From positions 1 to 26,441 of the IMG/VR virus record IMGVR_UViG_3300025127_006497: a stretch of 26,441 nucleotides of DNA; one strand, 5' to 3'. The stretch is from a virus. The stretch's first letter is position 1. Each line of letters begins with the position of its first letter. Under the pieces are notes generated by a model. It had not been told where the DNA came from, did no database searches, and worked only from the letters and a program-made list of their open reading frames with translations. Shown here piece after piece: positions 14,624 to 21,997 of this stretch. The translations under genes were made by a program, and so were the position numbers.

Positions 14624-15049
14624 TTATTCTCCTAATGGTTTTAATTTTTTATTATAAGATAATTCAATATCCATTTCAAATACTTTTTTGTCACATTTAA
14701 ATTCAATTTCATTTGGAAACAAAAATAGTGTAGTTTTATCAACCTTGTCTATGTGTGACTCATGAGATGATAAAAATGTATTTTTAAAATCTACACTAAA
14801 TTTAATATTAGATTCATCTTCTAAAGTAAGTATCAACTTTGTGTTGGATTTATCCGAGTTTAGTTTATAATATACTTTTTTACTGATGGAGTGATTATTG
14901 GATAAACAAGCTTTTAGTTGTTCTTCTACAAGTAAATCTAATATATCATCCTCATCTTTTTTATCATTTACTATTTGAAATAACAAATGATTTGAGATTG
15001 ATAAGTAGATAACTTGTCCCAAGCTATTATTTAATGAATATTTTACCAT
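14624..15049 (-). CDS. Unknown protein, 141 aa
   Basis: Not recognised. The protein is acidic to neutral, rich in Lys, Asp, Ser and Leu, with an early hydrophobic stretch too broken for a membrane span (VIYLSISNHLLFQIV) and several beta-strand pieces later (KLILTLEDES, IKFSVDFKN, TTLFLFPNEIEF). No catalytic or metal motif is seen. It sits between two 2OG-Fe(II) oxygenase genes with gaps of one base on either side, and AAGGA lies before its ATG, so it belongs to the same translated run. It might be a carrier or substrate protein for these oxygenases, but the sequence gives no direct sign of that. Confidence 0.7.
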   Translation of the reverse strand: MVKYSLNNSLGQVIYLSISNHLLFQIVNDKKDEDDILDLLVEEQLKACLSNNHSISKKVYYKLNSDKSNTKLILTLEDESNIKFSVDFKNTFLSSHESHIDKVDKTTLFLFPNEIEFKCDKKVFEMDIELSYNKKLKPLGE

Positions 15050-15050
15050 A

Positions 15051-15566
15051 CTATTTATTCCTTACTAAATTGCCGGCAACAACATATCTTTGACCATCAA
15101 ATTCCTTAGACTTTACCTCATGTCTTACCCAAGCAGGAAAAACAATCATGAGACCTTTCTTTGGTTCCACTTTATTTCCATCAACTATTAGTGGTGGAAA
15201 TCCTTCCCCTTCGTTAAGATATAGACAAAATGACCATTCAGCATTACCGTGGTCATGTTCTTTTGCATATTCCTCTGACTCATAAACTGCACCCCACATA
15301 TCAGATAATTTAATATCAACAGGTGTTCGACTTATTATTTCATCTATAATTGGTAATAATTTATCAAATCTATTATCTTTTTCCCAAGACCGATATTCTG
15401 TCATATTACATTTTAAGTTGGTCATGTGAAATTCTTCATCACCTCTGTCATCTATGACCTTCATTAAATCTATCATAACCTCGTCATTATCAATTTGAAA
15501 CCGATGTATACTTGGTGGTCTTGATAGAGAAAACCAATGTTTATCCTCTGTCAAATGAGTTATCAT
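15051..15566 (-). CDS. 2OG-Fe(II) oxygenase of the HxH type
   Basis: A 171-residue oxygenase resembling the 'putative 2OG-Fe(II) oxygenase' family common in marine phages (PF13759-like). Its metal site reads His104-Asp-His106 in KEHDHGNAEWSFCLYLN, with His149 in FPAWVRHEV and Arg160 in GQRYVVAGN, eleven residues later, for 2-oxoglutarate. It is clearly different from the P4H-type enzyme two genes on. Substrate unknown; in phages these are suspected to act on proteins or nucleotides. The ATG overlaps the stop of the zinc-ribbon gene by four bases (ATGA). Confidence 0.82.
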   Translation of the reverse strand: MITHLTEDKHWFSLSRPPSIHRFQIDNDEVMIDLMKVIDDRGDEEFHMTNLKCNMTEYRSWEKDNRFDKLLPIIDEIISRTPVDIKLSDMWGAVYESEEYAKEHDHGNAEWSFCLYLNEGEGFPPLIVDGNKVEPKKGLMIVFPAWVRHEVKSKEFDGQRYVVAGNLVRNK

Positions 15567-15847
15567 ATACTCAATGGACTTTTTTCCTCAACATCTAAAC
15601 CAACTTCTCTAAGTAAACTATTTGGAACTTTACCACAATTTCCACAACTATAAATGTCAATTGGTGCTAACGCTTCTTGACCAGTTGGACTCATGAGTGC
15701 GGATATTCTCTTTATGACTGTCGCCTTTATGAATACATAGTTCCCACAATCTTCACATTTCATAGTATCAGCCTGAGACAAATCTAATTGAACTTGTTGA
15801 GGTTGTGCCTGTTGACCGGGTTGAGGTTTAAATTTTCTTTTTGCCAT
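15563..15847 (-). CDS. Small zinc-ribbon phage protein, 94 aa
   Basis: A 94-residue protein starting MAKRKFKPQ with a Gln/Pro-rich lead, then a zinc ribbon made by Cys31-x2-Cys34 and Cys68-x2-Cys71 around a basic strand-helix (FIKATVIKRISALMSPTGQE). The same layout, including the phrase VQLDLSQA and the S-A-L-x-S-P-T-G-Q-E stretch, is one I know from marine T4-like phages, where its function is not established. ATG at 15847 is strongly supported: TAATG overlap with the kinase gene and AGGAG in front. A longer frame reaching 15907 would be only the kinase gene read out of frame. Confidence 0.83.
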   Translation of the reverse strand: MAKRKFKPQPGQQAQPQQVQLDLSQADTMKCEDCGNYVFIKATVIKRISALMSPTGQEALAPIDIYSCGNCGKVPNSLLREVGLDVEEKSPLSI

Positions 15848-16638
15848 TATAAATCTCCTAATTTTACTTGTGCCACACCCTTTTGTTGAACCACTTGGGT
15901 AGTGCATTTTTGTGCAAATTTTATTGATTCTACTATATCATTGGTTTCTACATATTTGACCACAAGTCCTGCAAGAAATGTGTCACCTGCACCACTCACA
16001 TCTTTTACTGATACTTTTGGAACAGAATATTCTTCACCTTTATATCTACATCCTTTACTTCCTAATGTAACTATTAACTTTTCAACTCCTACATAACTTT
16101 CGTCTGCAAAAACTTGATGATTTTTCTCGTATTCCAATTCATTTATTTTTATAAAGTCAGCATTTAAAATCCAATCACCTAATTGTTTTTTAGTATCAAC
16201 AAATACATTAAAATTATTCTCACATATGTATTTGATATCACTTTCTTCCAAGAATCCCTTACAATAATCTGATATTATTATTGCATCAATATGTTCAATA
16301 GTCTCCTCATTTCCATATGATACAATTTTATTACCACTAATTCCTTGTAAAACTTTGATGTTGATTCTCGGAGTCCAATCATGTTCATCAACCCGTAATA
16401 CCATCTGACCGCTTCTATTATCTACATATCTTCTTTTAATAATTCCATTAAGATTTGTAATTATTTCAACATCGGAACCTAATGATTTAACATTGTTGAA
16501 TACATTCTTGGCCATTCCATCGTTTTGTTTATTGTCACTTGGGACAAATACAGGTATTGGGGCCTCAGGACTTATTCTTTTAATATCCCCATATACAAAA
16601 TCATCGACACAACTATCTCCGACAACCAATATTTTCAT
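15847..16638 (-). CDS. PfkB-family sugar kinase, RfaE1/HldE kinase-domain-like
   Basis: A 263-residue ribokinase-fold enzyme. Features that point to the heptose-7-phosphate kinase branch are GDSCVDDFVYGDIKRISPEA at 7-26 (HldE has G-D-x3-D-x3-Y-G-x3-R-I-S-P-E-A), the R-R-Y and Q-M-V-L-R-V-D stretch (69-84), and I-S-D-Y-C-K-G (122-128). The PfkB signature and catalytic Asp219 are in DVSGAGDTFLAG (213-224). It is shorter than bacterial RfaE1 (about 315) and has no nucleotidyltransferase half. It would phosphorylate a heptose-phosphate or similar sugar for ADP-heptose-type donors used by glycosyltransferases. TAATG overlaps join it to ClpP upstream and the zinc-ribbon gene downstream. Confidence 0.82.
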   Translation of the reverse strand: MKILVVGDSCVDDFVYGDIKRISPEAPIPVFVPSDNKQNDGMAKNVFNNVKSLGSDVEIITNLNGIIKRRYVDNRSGQMVLRVDEHDWTPRINIKVLQGISGNKIVSYGNEETIEHIDAIIISDYCKGFLEESDIKYICENNFNVFVDTKKQLGDWILNADFIKINELEYEKNHQVFADESYVGVEKLIVTLGSKGCRYKGEEYSVPKVSVKDVSGAGDTFLAGLVVKYVETNDIVESIKFAQKCTTQVVQQKGVAQVKLGDL

Positions 16639-17231
16639 TATATAATCTCGTCAATCAGTCCATATTTGAGACAAGTTTTAGCGTCCCAAAGTAAATCATG
16701 TTTGAGTATCTCATCAAGTTTTTTAGTTGGGACTTTGGTGTATTCTTTGTATACATTTTTTATCGTGGTCATCATTAAATCTAAGTTTTTCTTCTCGTCC
16801 TCAAAGTTAGCATATGTTCCCCAAAATGTTGTGGATAACTGATGTATTAACATATAAGAATTTCTACTCATGAATCTATAATTACCTACAACTGAAAGGA
16901 ATGTGGCGGCACTTGCTGCAAACCCATCCACATAAGTATGAACTGGAACCTTACATCTGATTATGGTGTCCATTGTCGATATACCACTAACCACACTACC
17001 ACCACCTGAGTTAATAAATAGTTTCATCGTAGGTGGGTCTATATCTAATGTTTGTGCAGTTGCAATATACTTACCCTCTAACTCACTTATCTTTTTATTT
17101 AATTCCGAGCAACTATCTCGATTTACACTTGAGTAATAGTATATTTTGTTATCTTGAACTGAAATGTGTTTTTCGCTCGATGATGATGCTGACTTAGGTG
17201 TGGTCTTTTTTTCACCCCAATATCTTTCCAT
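16638..17231 (-). CDS. ClpP-like serine protease (second paralogue)
   Basis: A 197-residue ClpP-type protease, with Ser107 in VDGFAASAATF, His130 in YMLIHQLS and Asp179 in LKHDLLWDAKTC, then CLKYGLIDEII at the end; N-S-G-G-G-S-V (74-80) is the substrate-strand loop. All triad residues are present, so it should be active. The first 25 residues are a Ser/Lys-rich lead that may be a propeptide. It differs clearly from the paralogue at 6385-6981, suggesting a heteromeric ring or two separate tasks. ATG 17231 is chosen (TAATG overlap, GGAGAG in front); a TTG at 17246 is less likely. It directly follows AGAT. Confidence 0.87.
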   Translation of the reverse strand: MERYWGEKKTTPKSASSSSEKHISVQDNKIYYYSSVNRDSCSELNKKISELEGKYIATAQTLDIDPPTMKLFINSGGGSVVSGISTMDTIIRCKVPVHTYVDGFAASAATFLSVVGNYRFMSRNSYMLIHQLSTTFWGTYANFEDEKKNLDLMMTTIKNVYKEYTKVPTKKLDEILKHDLLWDAKTCLKYGLIDEII

Positions 17232-18247
17232 TATTCTTCTCTCCAAGTATCAAGTGTAATACAATGAAAACTTCCACCAAGTGTTCTTGAGTGTCTTAAT
17301 CTCATCGGTATAACCTCAACATTATTTTTAATTAATTGATTATGTAATTCTTTTTGATTCTCATCACACACCACAAGGTTTGGTGTCAATGATATTAAAT
17401 TTATTCCTATCCAAACTGAAGCGTGATTGTAATTCCCATAGTATCCGATATCAACCATATCAGGACACCAAATCTTATCCCAAGATTTCAATGGTTCAGG
17501 CATGTTGTCTTCGTTTACCCTTTCAGGATTTAGTAAACATAAACCCTCTCTTAACAAAGCTATCGTAGAGTCCAAATGGACATAACTATACATATCCCTC
17601 AACACATGAACCTTATACTCACTACCGAGAAAGTTCTGTAACCATTTAGCACCTAATTCATTACCTGTATTGGATAGTAAATATAGGATATCATTATTAC
17701 ATCTAAGTATATTAGCTGCATCAAATACAGGTTCTACATTAGTGAGTGTGAGTTCGTCTAAGTTCTCTCTTTGATAACTCTCATCCAATAATCTTGGTTT
17801 AGGAGCTGATATCCAACGAGCTCCGTCCTTCATGTAATCTATAAAATCATCCCTAAAACAGAATGTCTCAAAATATCGTGAACGAAGTGCCATAGGTGAT
17901 TCTATTATAGTATCACCAACAATCAGAACACTATCTCTTGGACAATAATTGTAATATCCATTTGTATCCCAATGTGGTGATGAGAAGTATTCCTCTTGGT
18001 TTTGTGGTTTTGGTCTTCTTACTTTGATACCAAATGACTCCAACTGATTTACAAAATTTTCTAAGTCCTCTTGTGTTTCCTCAATGACTTGTTGAGGATA
18101 CAGACCTTGTTGAATTCCATGTATATTATCTTTATCAGCATAATTGATACAATGTAAATCCTTACCAAGTTTAGGATTATGTGCACCATCAACCACTCCA
18201 ACAAATACTTCTTTGAGTGTATCCCATTCATTATGAGATTTTATCAT
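17231..18247 (-). CDS. Arginine:glycine amidinotransferase-like enzyme (AGAT)
   Basis: A 338-residue amidinotransferase of the AGAT/StrB1 type. In order: NEWDTLKEVFVG (6-17), YCPRDSVLIVGDTIIESPMA (101-120, Asp105), RSRYFE, GARWISAPKP (142-151), EPVFDAAN (172-179, Asp176), VHLDST (223-228, His224, Asp226), NPERV, and LGGSFHCITLD (323-333, Cys329). These match human AGAT Asp170, Asp254, His303, Asp305 and Cys407 with nearly equal spacing. The family moves the amidino group of arginine to glycine, giving guanidinoacetate and ornithine, through a Cys-amidino intermediate. Other members use inosamine-phosphate or lysine as acceptors, so the acceptor is not certain. The ATG overlaps the upstream stop (ATGA). 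Confidence 0.88.
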   Translation of the reverse strand: MIKSHNEWDTLKEVFVGVVDGAHNPKLGKDLHCINYADKDNIHGIQQGLYPQQVIEETQEDLENFVNQLESFGIKVRRPKPQNQEEYFSSPHWDTNGYYNYCPRDSVLIVGDTIIESPMALRSRYFETFCFRDDFIDYMKDGARWISAPKPRLLDESYQRENLDELTLTNVEPVFDAANILRCNNDILYLLSNTGNELGAKWLQNFLGSEYKVHVLRDMYSYVHLDSTIALLREGLCLLNPERVNEDNMPEPLKSWDKIWCPDMVDIGYYGNYNHASVWIGINLISLTPNLVVCDENQKELHNQLIKNNVEVIPMRLRHSRTLGGSFHCITLDTWREE

Positions 18248-18450
18248 TCAATCACATCCACTATTTTAGATTGTTTTGCAGATATTGTCTCAAACACAAA
18301 CGGTGAATTAGTGACATACTCATTAACCTTTGCCTCAGCCACGGTTATGGAATCACATTCCACCAAATATGTCTTACGAACTTTCTTTTCCTTTACACCA
18401 TTTTTTGTTTGTATCTCTTCTATGAATACAACAGTCGCTTCGTAATACAT
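18244..18450 (-). CDS. DUF4494-like small protein, 68 aa
   Basis: A 68-residue protein with the run MYYEATVVFIEEIQ, a variable loop, KTYLVECDSITVAEAKV and a last strand FVFETISAKQSKIVDVIE. This pattern (Y-E-A-x-V at the start, Y-L-V-x-A/C-D-S-x-T-x-A-E-A in the middle) is that of DUF4494, a small alpha/beta domain of unknown role found in phages and Bacteroidota. It lies between the clamp-loader ATPase and AGAT, overlapping AGAT by four bases (ATGA). AAGGAG is well placed before its ATG. No function can be given. Confidence 0.68.
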   Translation of the reverse strand: MYYEATVVFIEEIQTKNGVKEKKVRKTYLVECDSITVAEAKVNEYVTNSPFVFETISAKQSKIVDVIE

Positions 18451-18459
18451 TATAACTCC

Positions 18460-19380
18460 TTATTTTATAACACTTAAAATTTCTATCAACATAGCCATCG
18501 CGTTGATTTCTTTATCCACCACTTGAGCATCACTTAGTTCATACTTGGCGATAATCAATATACAATCGGCTATCTTCCCACTACCATAACTATCAACCTC
18601 ATCATACAAAAGACGAAATAAGTCGGCGAAGTCTGTGACCTTACTATCAGCCAATAACTGACGAATGTTCTTGAAGGCGTTCTTTCTATCTTGTGTCTTG
18701 AGTATCTCTAATAACTTCATCTTGTAGTCATTCTCAACTATACTCTGTTTATCAATTGTTAGTTTACCACCAATAGATTGTCTTTGAGCTCCATTGATAA
18801 CTCTTCGAATATCAGGATAACCACTATTAACTATGATACCCAAATCCTCTCTATTATATGTCACACCCTCTTGTGTAAAAATATTATGTAGATGTTTGGC
18901 TACATCATTTTTATTTGGTGGTATGACTTGAAAGGATTGACACCGAGATTGTATTGGGTCGATGATTCTCTCGACAAAATTACAAGTCAAGATAAACCGA
19001 CAATGTTTACTAAATGTTTCCATGAGATTACGAAGGGCGGCTTGGGCGTTTGGTGTGATGTAATCACACTCATCCAAGATGATAACCTTGTAATCCTTGA
19101 ATCCCATAGTGGAGGCGAAGGTCTTAACTTTAGTTCTAACGGTATCCAAATTGTTTTCATCCGACGCGTTGATGTATAGATAATCACAATCTATATTATT
19201 GACGAGTAATTTAGCTAATGTAGTCTTACCAGTCCCAGCCTTTCCAAATAACATTAAGTGTGGAATATCCCCACTTTTCAAATACACTTCTACTTTCTGT
19301 TTAAGTTGTTCATTACCTATGTAGGTGTCAAGGTCTGTTGGTCGATATTTTTCAACCCATAATGTGTGTTCATTGTTCAT
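18460..19380 (-). CDS. 44: Sliding-clamp loader ATPase, gp44-like
   Basis: A 306-residue AAA+ ATPase of the RFC/gp44 group. It opens with LWVEKYRPTDLDTYIGN (7-23, the RFC box), Walker A GKAGTGKT (46-53), Walker B IILDECD (100-106), the sensor 1 strand FILTCNF (129-135) and the S-R-C arginine finger (145-147). YPDIRRVINGAQR further on is the sensor 2 helix. Four copies with one gp62 load the sliding clamp on primed DNA for phage replication; the clamp also drives late transcription in T4. Its partner gp62 is encoded about 10 kb away. The start overlaps the end of the GT2 gene by 11 bases. Confidence 0.92.
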   Translation of the reverse strand: MNNEHTLWVEKYRPTDLDTYIGNEQLKQKVEVYLKSGDIPHLMLFGKAGTGKTTLAKLLVNNIDCDYLYINASDENNLDTVRTKVKTFASTMGFKDYKVIILDECDYITPNAQAALRNLMETFSKHCRFILTCNFVERIIDPIQSRCQSFQVIPPNKNDVAKHLHNIFTQEGVTYNREDLGIIVNSGYPDIRRVINGAQRQSIGGKLTIDKQSIVENDYKMKLLEILKTQDRKNAFKNIRQLLADSKVTDFADLFRLLYDEVDSYGSGKIADCILIIAKYELSDAQVVDKEINAMAMLIEILSVIK

Positions 19381-20275
19381 TCAATAATCCTGTAAGATAT
19401 CTGTTTAACTCACTCTCATAATCTTTGGATGTCATCTTATTCTCTGAAAATCCACCTTTGAGATGTGATAAAAAAGGTTTGTCTTTGTAAAAATATGTGT
19501 GTAATGTATCTTCGTTGTATTCCATGAAATTAGGATTGTCATAGTAAGGACCTAAATGTAAGAATTTTCTACCCTCAGATAAACATTTTATTGTTGCACC
19601 ATGATTTGTATCACCATAGTTCCAATCTATATCATAATTATCAAAGAAATCTTTGCGAGTTAGAAAAAAATACGCATCTGCAAAACCAAACTCTGTATTG
19701 ACATATCCACCATCTTCAGGTAAAAAAGTTGGATTTTTTATGTAGTTATCCAATAGTCTCTTTCTAAAAAGATATGTTGATATCCAAACTTTTTTGTTAT
19801 CAACTGAAATGTAACCGAGTTCGTCTCTTTCAAGATTAACCACCAACTGATTGATAAAATCATCGTGATAAAAAGTATCATTATGTTGTAAAACTATGTA
19901 ATCACCTTTTGCTTGTTTAACTCCACAATGAAATGCCATAGAGACCCACATTGTTAAACAACCAATATTATTTAAACTTTCTTCTACATCTTTATGATTC
20001 ATGTAATCATCAACTTTTTTTAACTCTTCAAGTGGTAATGCCTGCCACCCTTTAACAACTTTGACATAAGGTAAATCTACCTCAGGCCATGTGTGACTAT
20101 TATCCACTAATATTATCTCCTTTTCACAATCTAAAGATTCAATATTTTTTAAAGTTTTAAGTGTAGAGAACACTATATTAGCAGAATCATTTTCTGACCA
20201 TATAGTATCTTTCTCGTTCAGATTCAAAAACTTCTCATCTTCAATAGTTGAAAAGGGAACTATAAAACTAATCAT
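19370..20275 (-). CDS. GT-A glycosyltransferase, family 2-like
   Basis: A 301-residue GT-A glycosyltransferase. The N-terminal strand ISFIVPFST, the second strand EIILVDNSH (53-61), and KQAKGDYIVLQHNDTFYHDDF (120-140) form the nucleotide-sugar site, with His131-Asn-Asp133 in place of the usual D-x-D. Later, an aromatic acidic segment (GFADAYFFLTRKDFFDNYDI) is the acceptor part. Members act on host surface polysaccharides or on phage-modified molecules. ATG at 20275 follows AAGGAGTTTTG and lies in the stop region of the MORN-repeat gene; a TTG one codon earlier is not needed. No membrane segment is present, so it is soluble or peripheral. Confidence 0.82.
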   Translation of the reverse strand: MISFIVPFSTIEDEKFLNLNEKDTIWSENDSANIVFSTLKTLKNIESLDCEKEIILVDNSHTWPEVDLPYVKVVKGWQALPLEELKKVDDYMNHKDVEESLNNIGCLTMWVSMAFHCGVKQAKGDYIVLQHNDTFYHDDFINQLVVNLERDELGYISVDNKKVWISTYLFRKRLLDNYIKNPTFLPEDGGYVNTEFGFADAYFFLTRKDFFDNYDIDWNYGDTNHGATIKCLSEGRKFLHLGPYYDNPNFMEYNEDTLHTYFYKDKPFLSHLKGGFSENKMTSKDYESELNRYLTGLLNEQ

Positions 20276-21293
20276 CAAAACTCCTTATCAATTTCTCTGT
20301 CCCATTATCGTTAAAAATTTTACCACTAATCAGTTGACCATCTTTTGATAGACTAATATCACATTCTTTAGTTCCATTATGATACCAATAATTCCACTTA
20401 CCAACCATGATGCCATCCTTCATCTTACCCTCACATCTTACCTGACCACTCATAAAATATTCAATGTAGTTGGAGTTAAATTTTCCATTTTTATAACTGG
20501 CCACAATCTTACTTTTTTCATTTTTATAAAATGATTTATATTTACCTGTTCTCAAACCATTCTTATATCCCACTTGCCATCTTAATTTTCCGTTTTCATG
20601 AAATGTTTGTACCTTTCCTTCACACTTTCCATCAATATACTTTTCTGATTTCATGAGTGTTCCATCAGGATGATAACTTTTCCAATAATCTACCTTCTCA
20701 CCATTATGATATCTACCCCTCAATACAACCATACCTGTCTGATTGTATGTTTCACTTGTTTTGTGTAATTGACCTTTATTATAATTTTCTGTTTTATATA
20801 TCATTCCATTAGTAAAATAGGTACACCACTCTCCATCCTTTTTTCCACCTAAGTATTTACCCTCTTCCATCCGCTCACCTGTTTCAAAGTAATAAATCCA
20901 ATTACCATGTTTCAATCCATCCTTGTATTGACCTTTGAACTCAATGACATCATCTGCACGATATTTTTCAGATTTACCGTGTCTTTTTCCTTCTTTGTAT
21001 TTGGTCAATTCCCACAACTTTCCATTACCATGAAATTTTTCCCATTTACCAACTTTTAATCCATCCTTGTAATGTCTCTCCTCATATAATGAACCATTAC
21101 CATGATATATTTTCCATTCTCCATGAAATTTACCATCCTTTATGGTGTATTTTTGCCAAGTTTCTTCCGTAGCATGAAAATATTCGTGTTCTCCATCTTC
21201 TACACTCAATGAACAGTCTAAAACATCGTCTGTAAACCATTCAATAGATATTACTTGGTCTTTAATAGTTTTTATGTATTCACCTTGTTTCAT
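20268..21293 (-). CDS. MORN-type repeat protein (YwqK-like)
   Basis: A 341-residue protein made almost entirely of repeats of about 22 residues with the phrase G-x-W/K-x3-Y-x2-N/D-G-x-L-x3-x-Y-x-D/N-G, for example GKFHGEWKIYHGNGSLYEER, GKWEKFHGNGKLWELTKYKEG and GTLMKSEKYIDGKCEGKVQT. I count roughly twelve units. These are the MORN_2 type beta-hairpin repeats seen in YwqK and related proteins, which form an extended beta ladder and serve in protein or surface contacts. In a phage such a protein might be a scaffold, receptor-contact or anti-host factor. ATG 21293 gives a clean ATGA overlap with the GT25 gene; TTG at 21299 is a worse choice. Confidence 0.85.
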   Translation of the reverse strand: MKQGEYIKTIKDQVISIEWFTDDVLDCSLSVEDGEHEYFHATEETWQKYTIKDGKFHGEWKIYHGNGSLYEERHYKDGLKVGKWEKFHGNGKLWELTKYKEGKRHGKSEKYRADDVIEFKGQYKDGLKHGNWIYYFETGERMEEGKYLGGKKDGEWCTYFTNGMIYKTENYNKGQLHKTSETYNQTGMVVLRGRYHNGEKVDYWKSYHPDGTLMKSEKYIDGKCEGKVQTFHENGKLRWQVGYKNGLRTGKYKSFYKNEKSKIVASYKNGKFNSNYIEYFMSGQVRCEGKMKDGIMVGKWNYWYHNGTKECDISLSKDGQLISGKIFNDNGTEKLIRSFDD

Positions 21294-21997
21294 TTCCAAG
21301 CCTCATTTGCTGATATTAATTTTGTTCTGTGTTTCTTCTGTATTAATGTGAAATCCGAATCTTGTCTCGTTATGTGTGGTAAGTAATCTGCTATATTGAC
21401 TAAATCCGTTCTTATAAATCTATCCAAGGCATAGATACCATTAGTTCTTGCATCATCAATAAGTATTTTTGCTACACGAGGAGTAATTGAATAAGTATGA
21501 GCACCAAATAACCATTTTGTATCACACCTACAATTATTTGGATTATATACATCGTGAGGGTCGTGAAATTTGTCACAATCTCCTCTCTCAACAACACCAC
21601 TTTCCTTCACATCATCCCAAACCCTTGAACCCCAATTCGGTATACCAAAGTTCAGTATACCATCATAATACTCATGAGTAAATTCATCTTGAAATGTAGC
21701 GTCGTGTTCCATTATTAATATTCTTTCATCTAACTCGATACACTTTTCCCACAATGACATATGTGATAAAAATGCCCCAATTTCACAATCCATATATCCT
21801 GAACTAATGTAGCTATCATTTACCGACCGCATCTTCATCTGCTTGTCTTCCATCATAGTCCAGCTATTTCTTTTATCTACTCCATCCCAAAGTTCAACCT
21901 CTATTTTACCAACTTGCTTGGCAATTTTAATCGACCTTATTGCAGAATCTAAACTCTTCTTTGATGATGGAACATGAATAATGTATTTTTTATTCAT
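21290..21997 (-). CDS. Glycosyltransferase family 25-like
   Basis: A 235-residue enzyme of the GT25 (LPS galactosyltransferase / procollagen galactosyltransferase) type. The family hallmarks are the start YIIHVPSSKKS, IGAFLSHMSLWEK (73-85) and ILIMEHDATF (93-102), where the E-D-D/A of the family appears as E-H-D; the later GAHTYSITPRVAKILID matches the G-A-Y-x-I-S/T stretch, followed by DRFIRTDL. The swap of Asp by His in the metal-binding motif may alter metal or donor use, or the protein may be active with one Asp. It overlaps the radical SAM gene by 8 bases and the MORN gene by 4. Confidence 0.8.
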   Translation of the reverse strand: MNKKYIIHVPSSKKSLDSAIRSIKIAKQVGKIEVELWDGVDKRNSWTMMEDKQMKMRSVNDSYISSGYMDCEIGAFLSHMSLWEKCIELDERILIMEHDATFQDEFTHEYYDGILNFGIPNWGSRVWDDVKESGVVERGDCDKFHDPHDVYNPNNCRCDTKWLFGAHTYSITPRVAKILIDDARTNGIYALDRFIRTDLVNIADYLPHITRQDSDFTLIQKKHRTKLISANEAWK

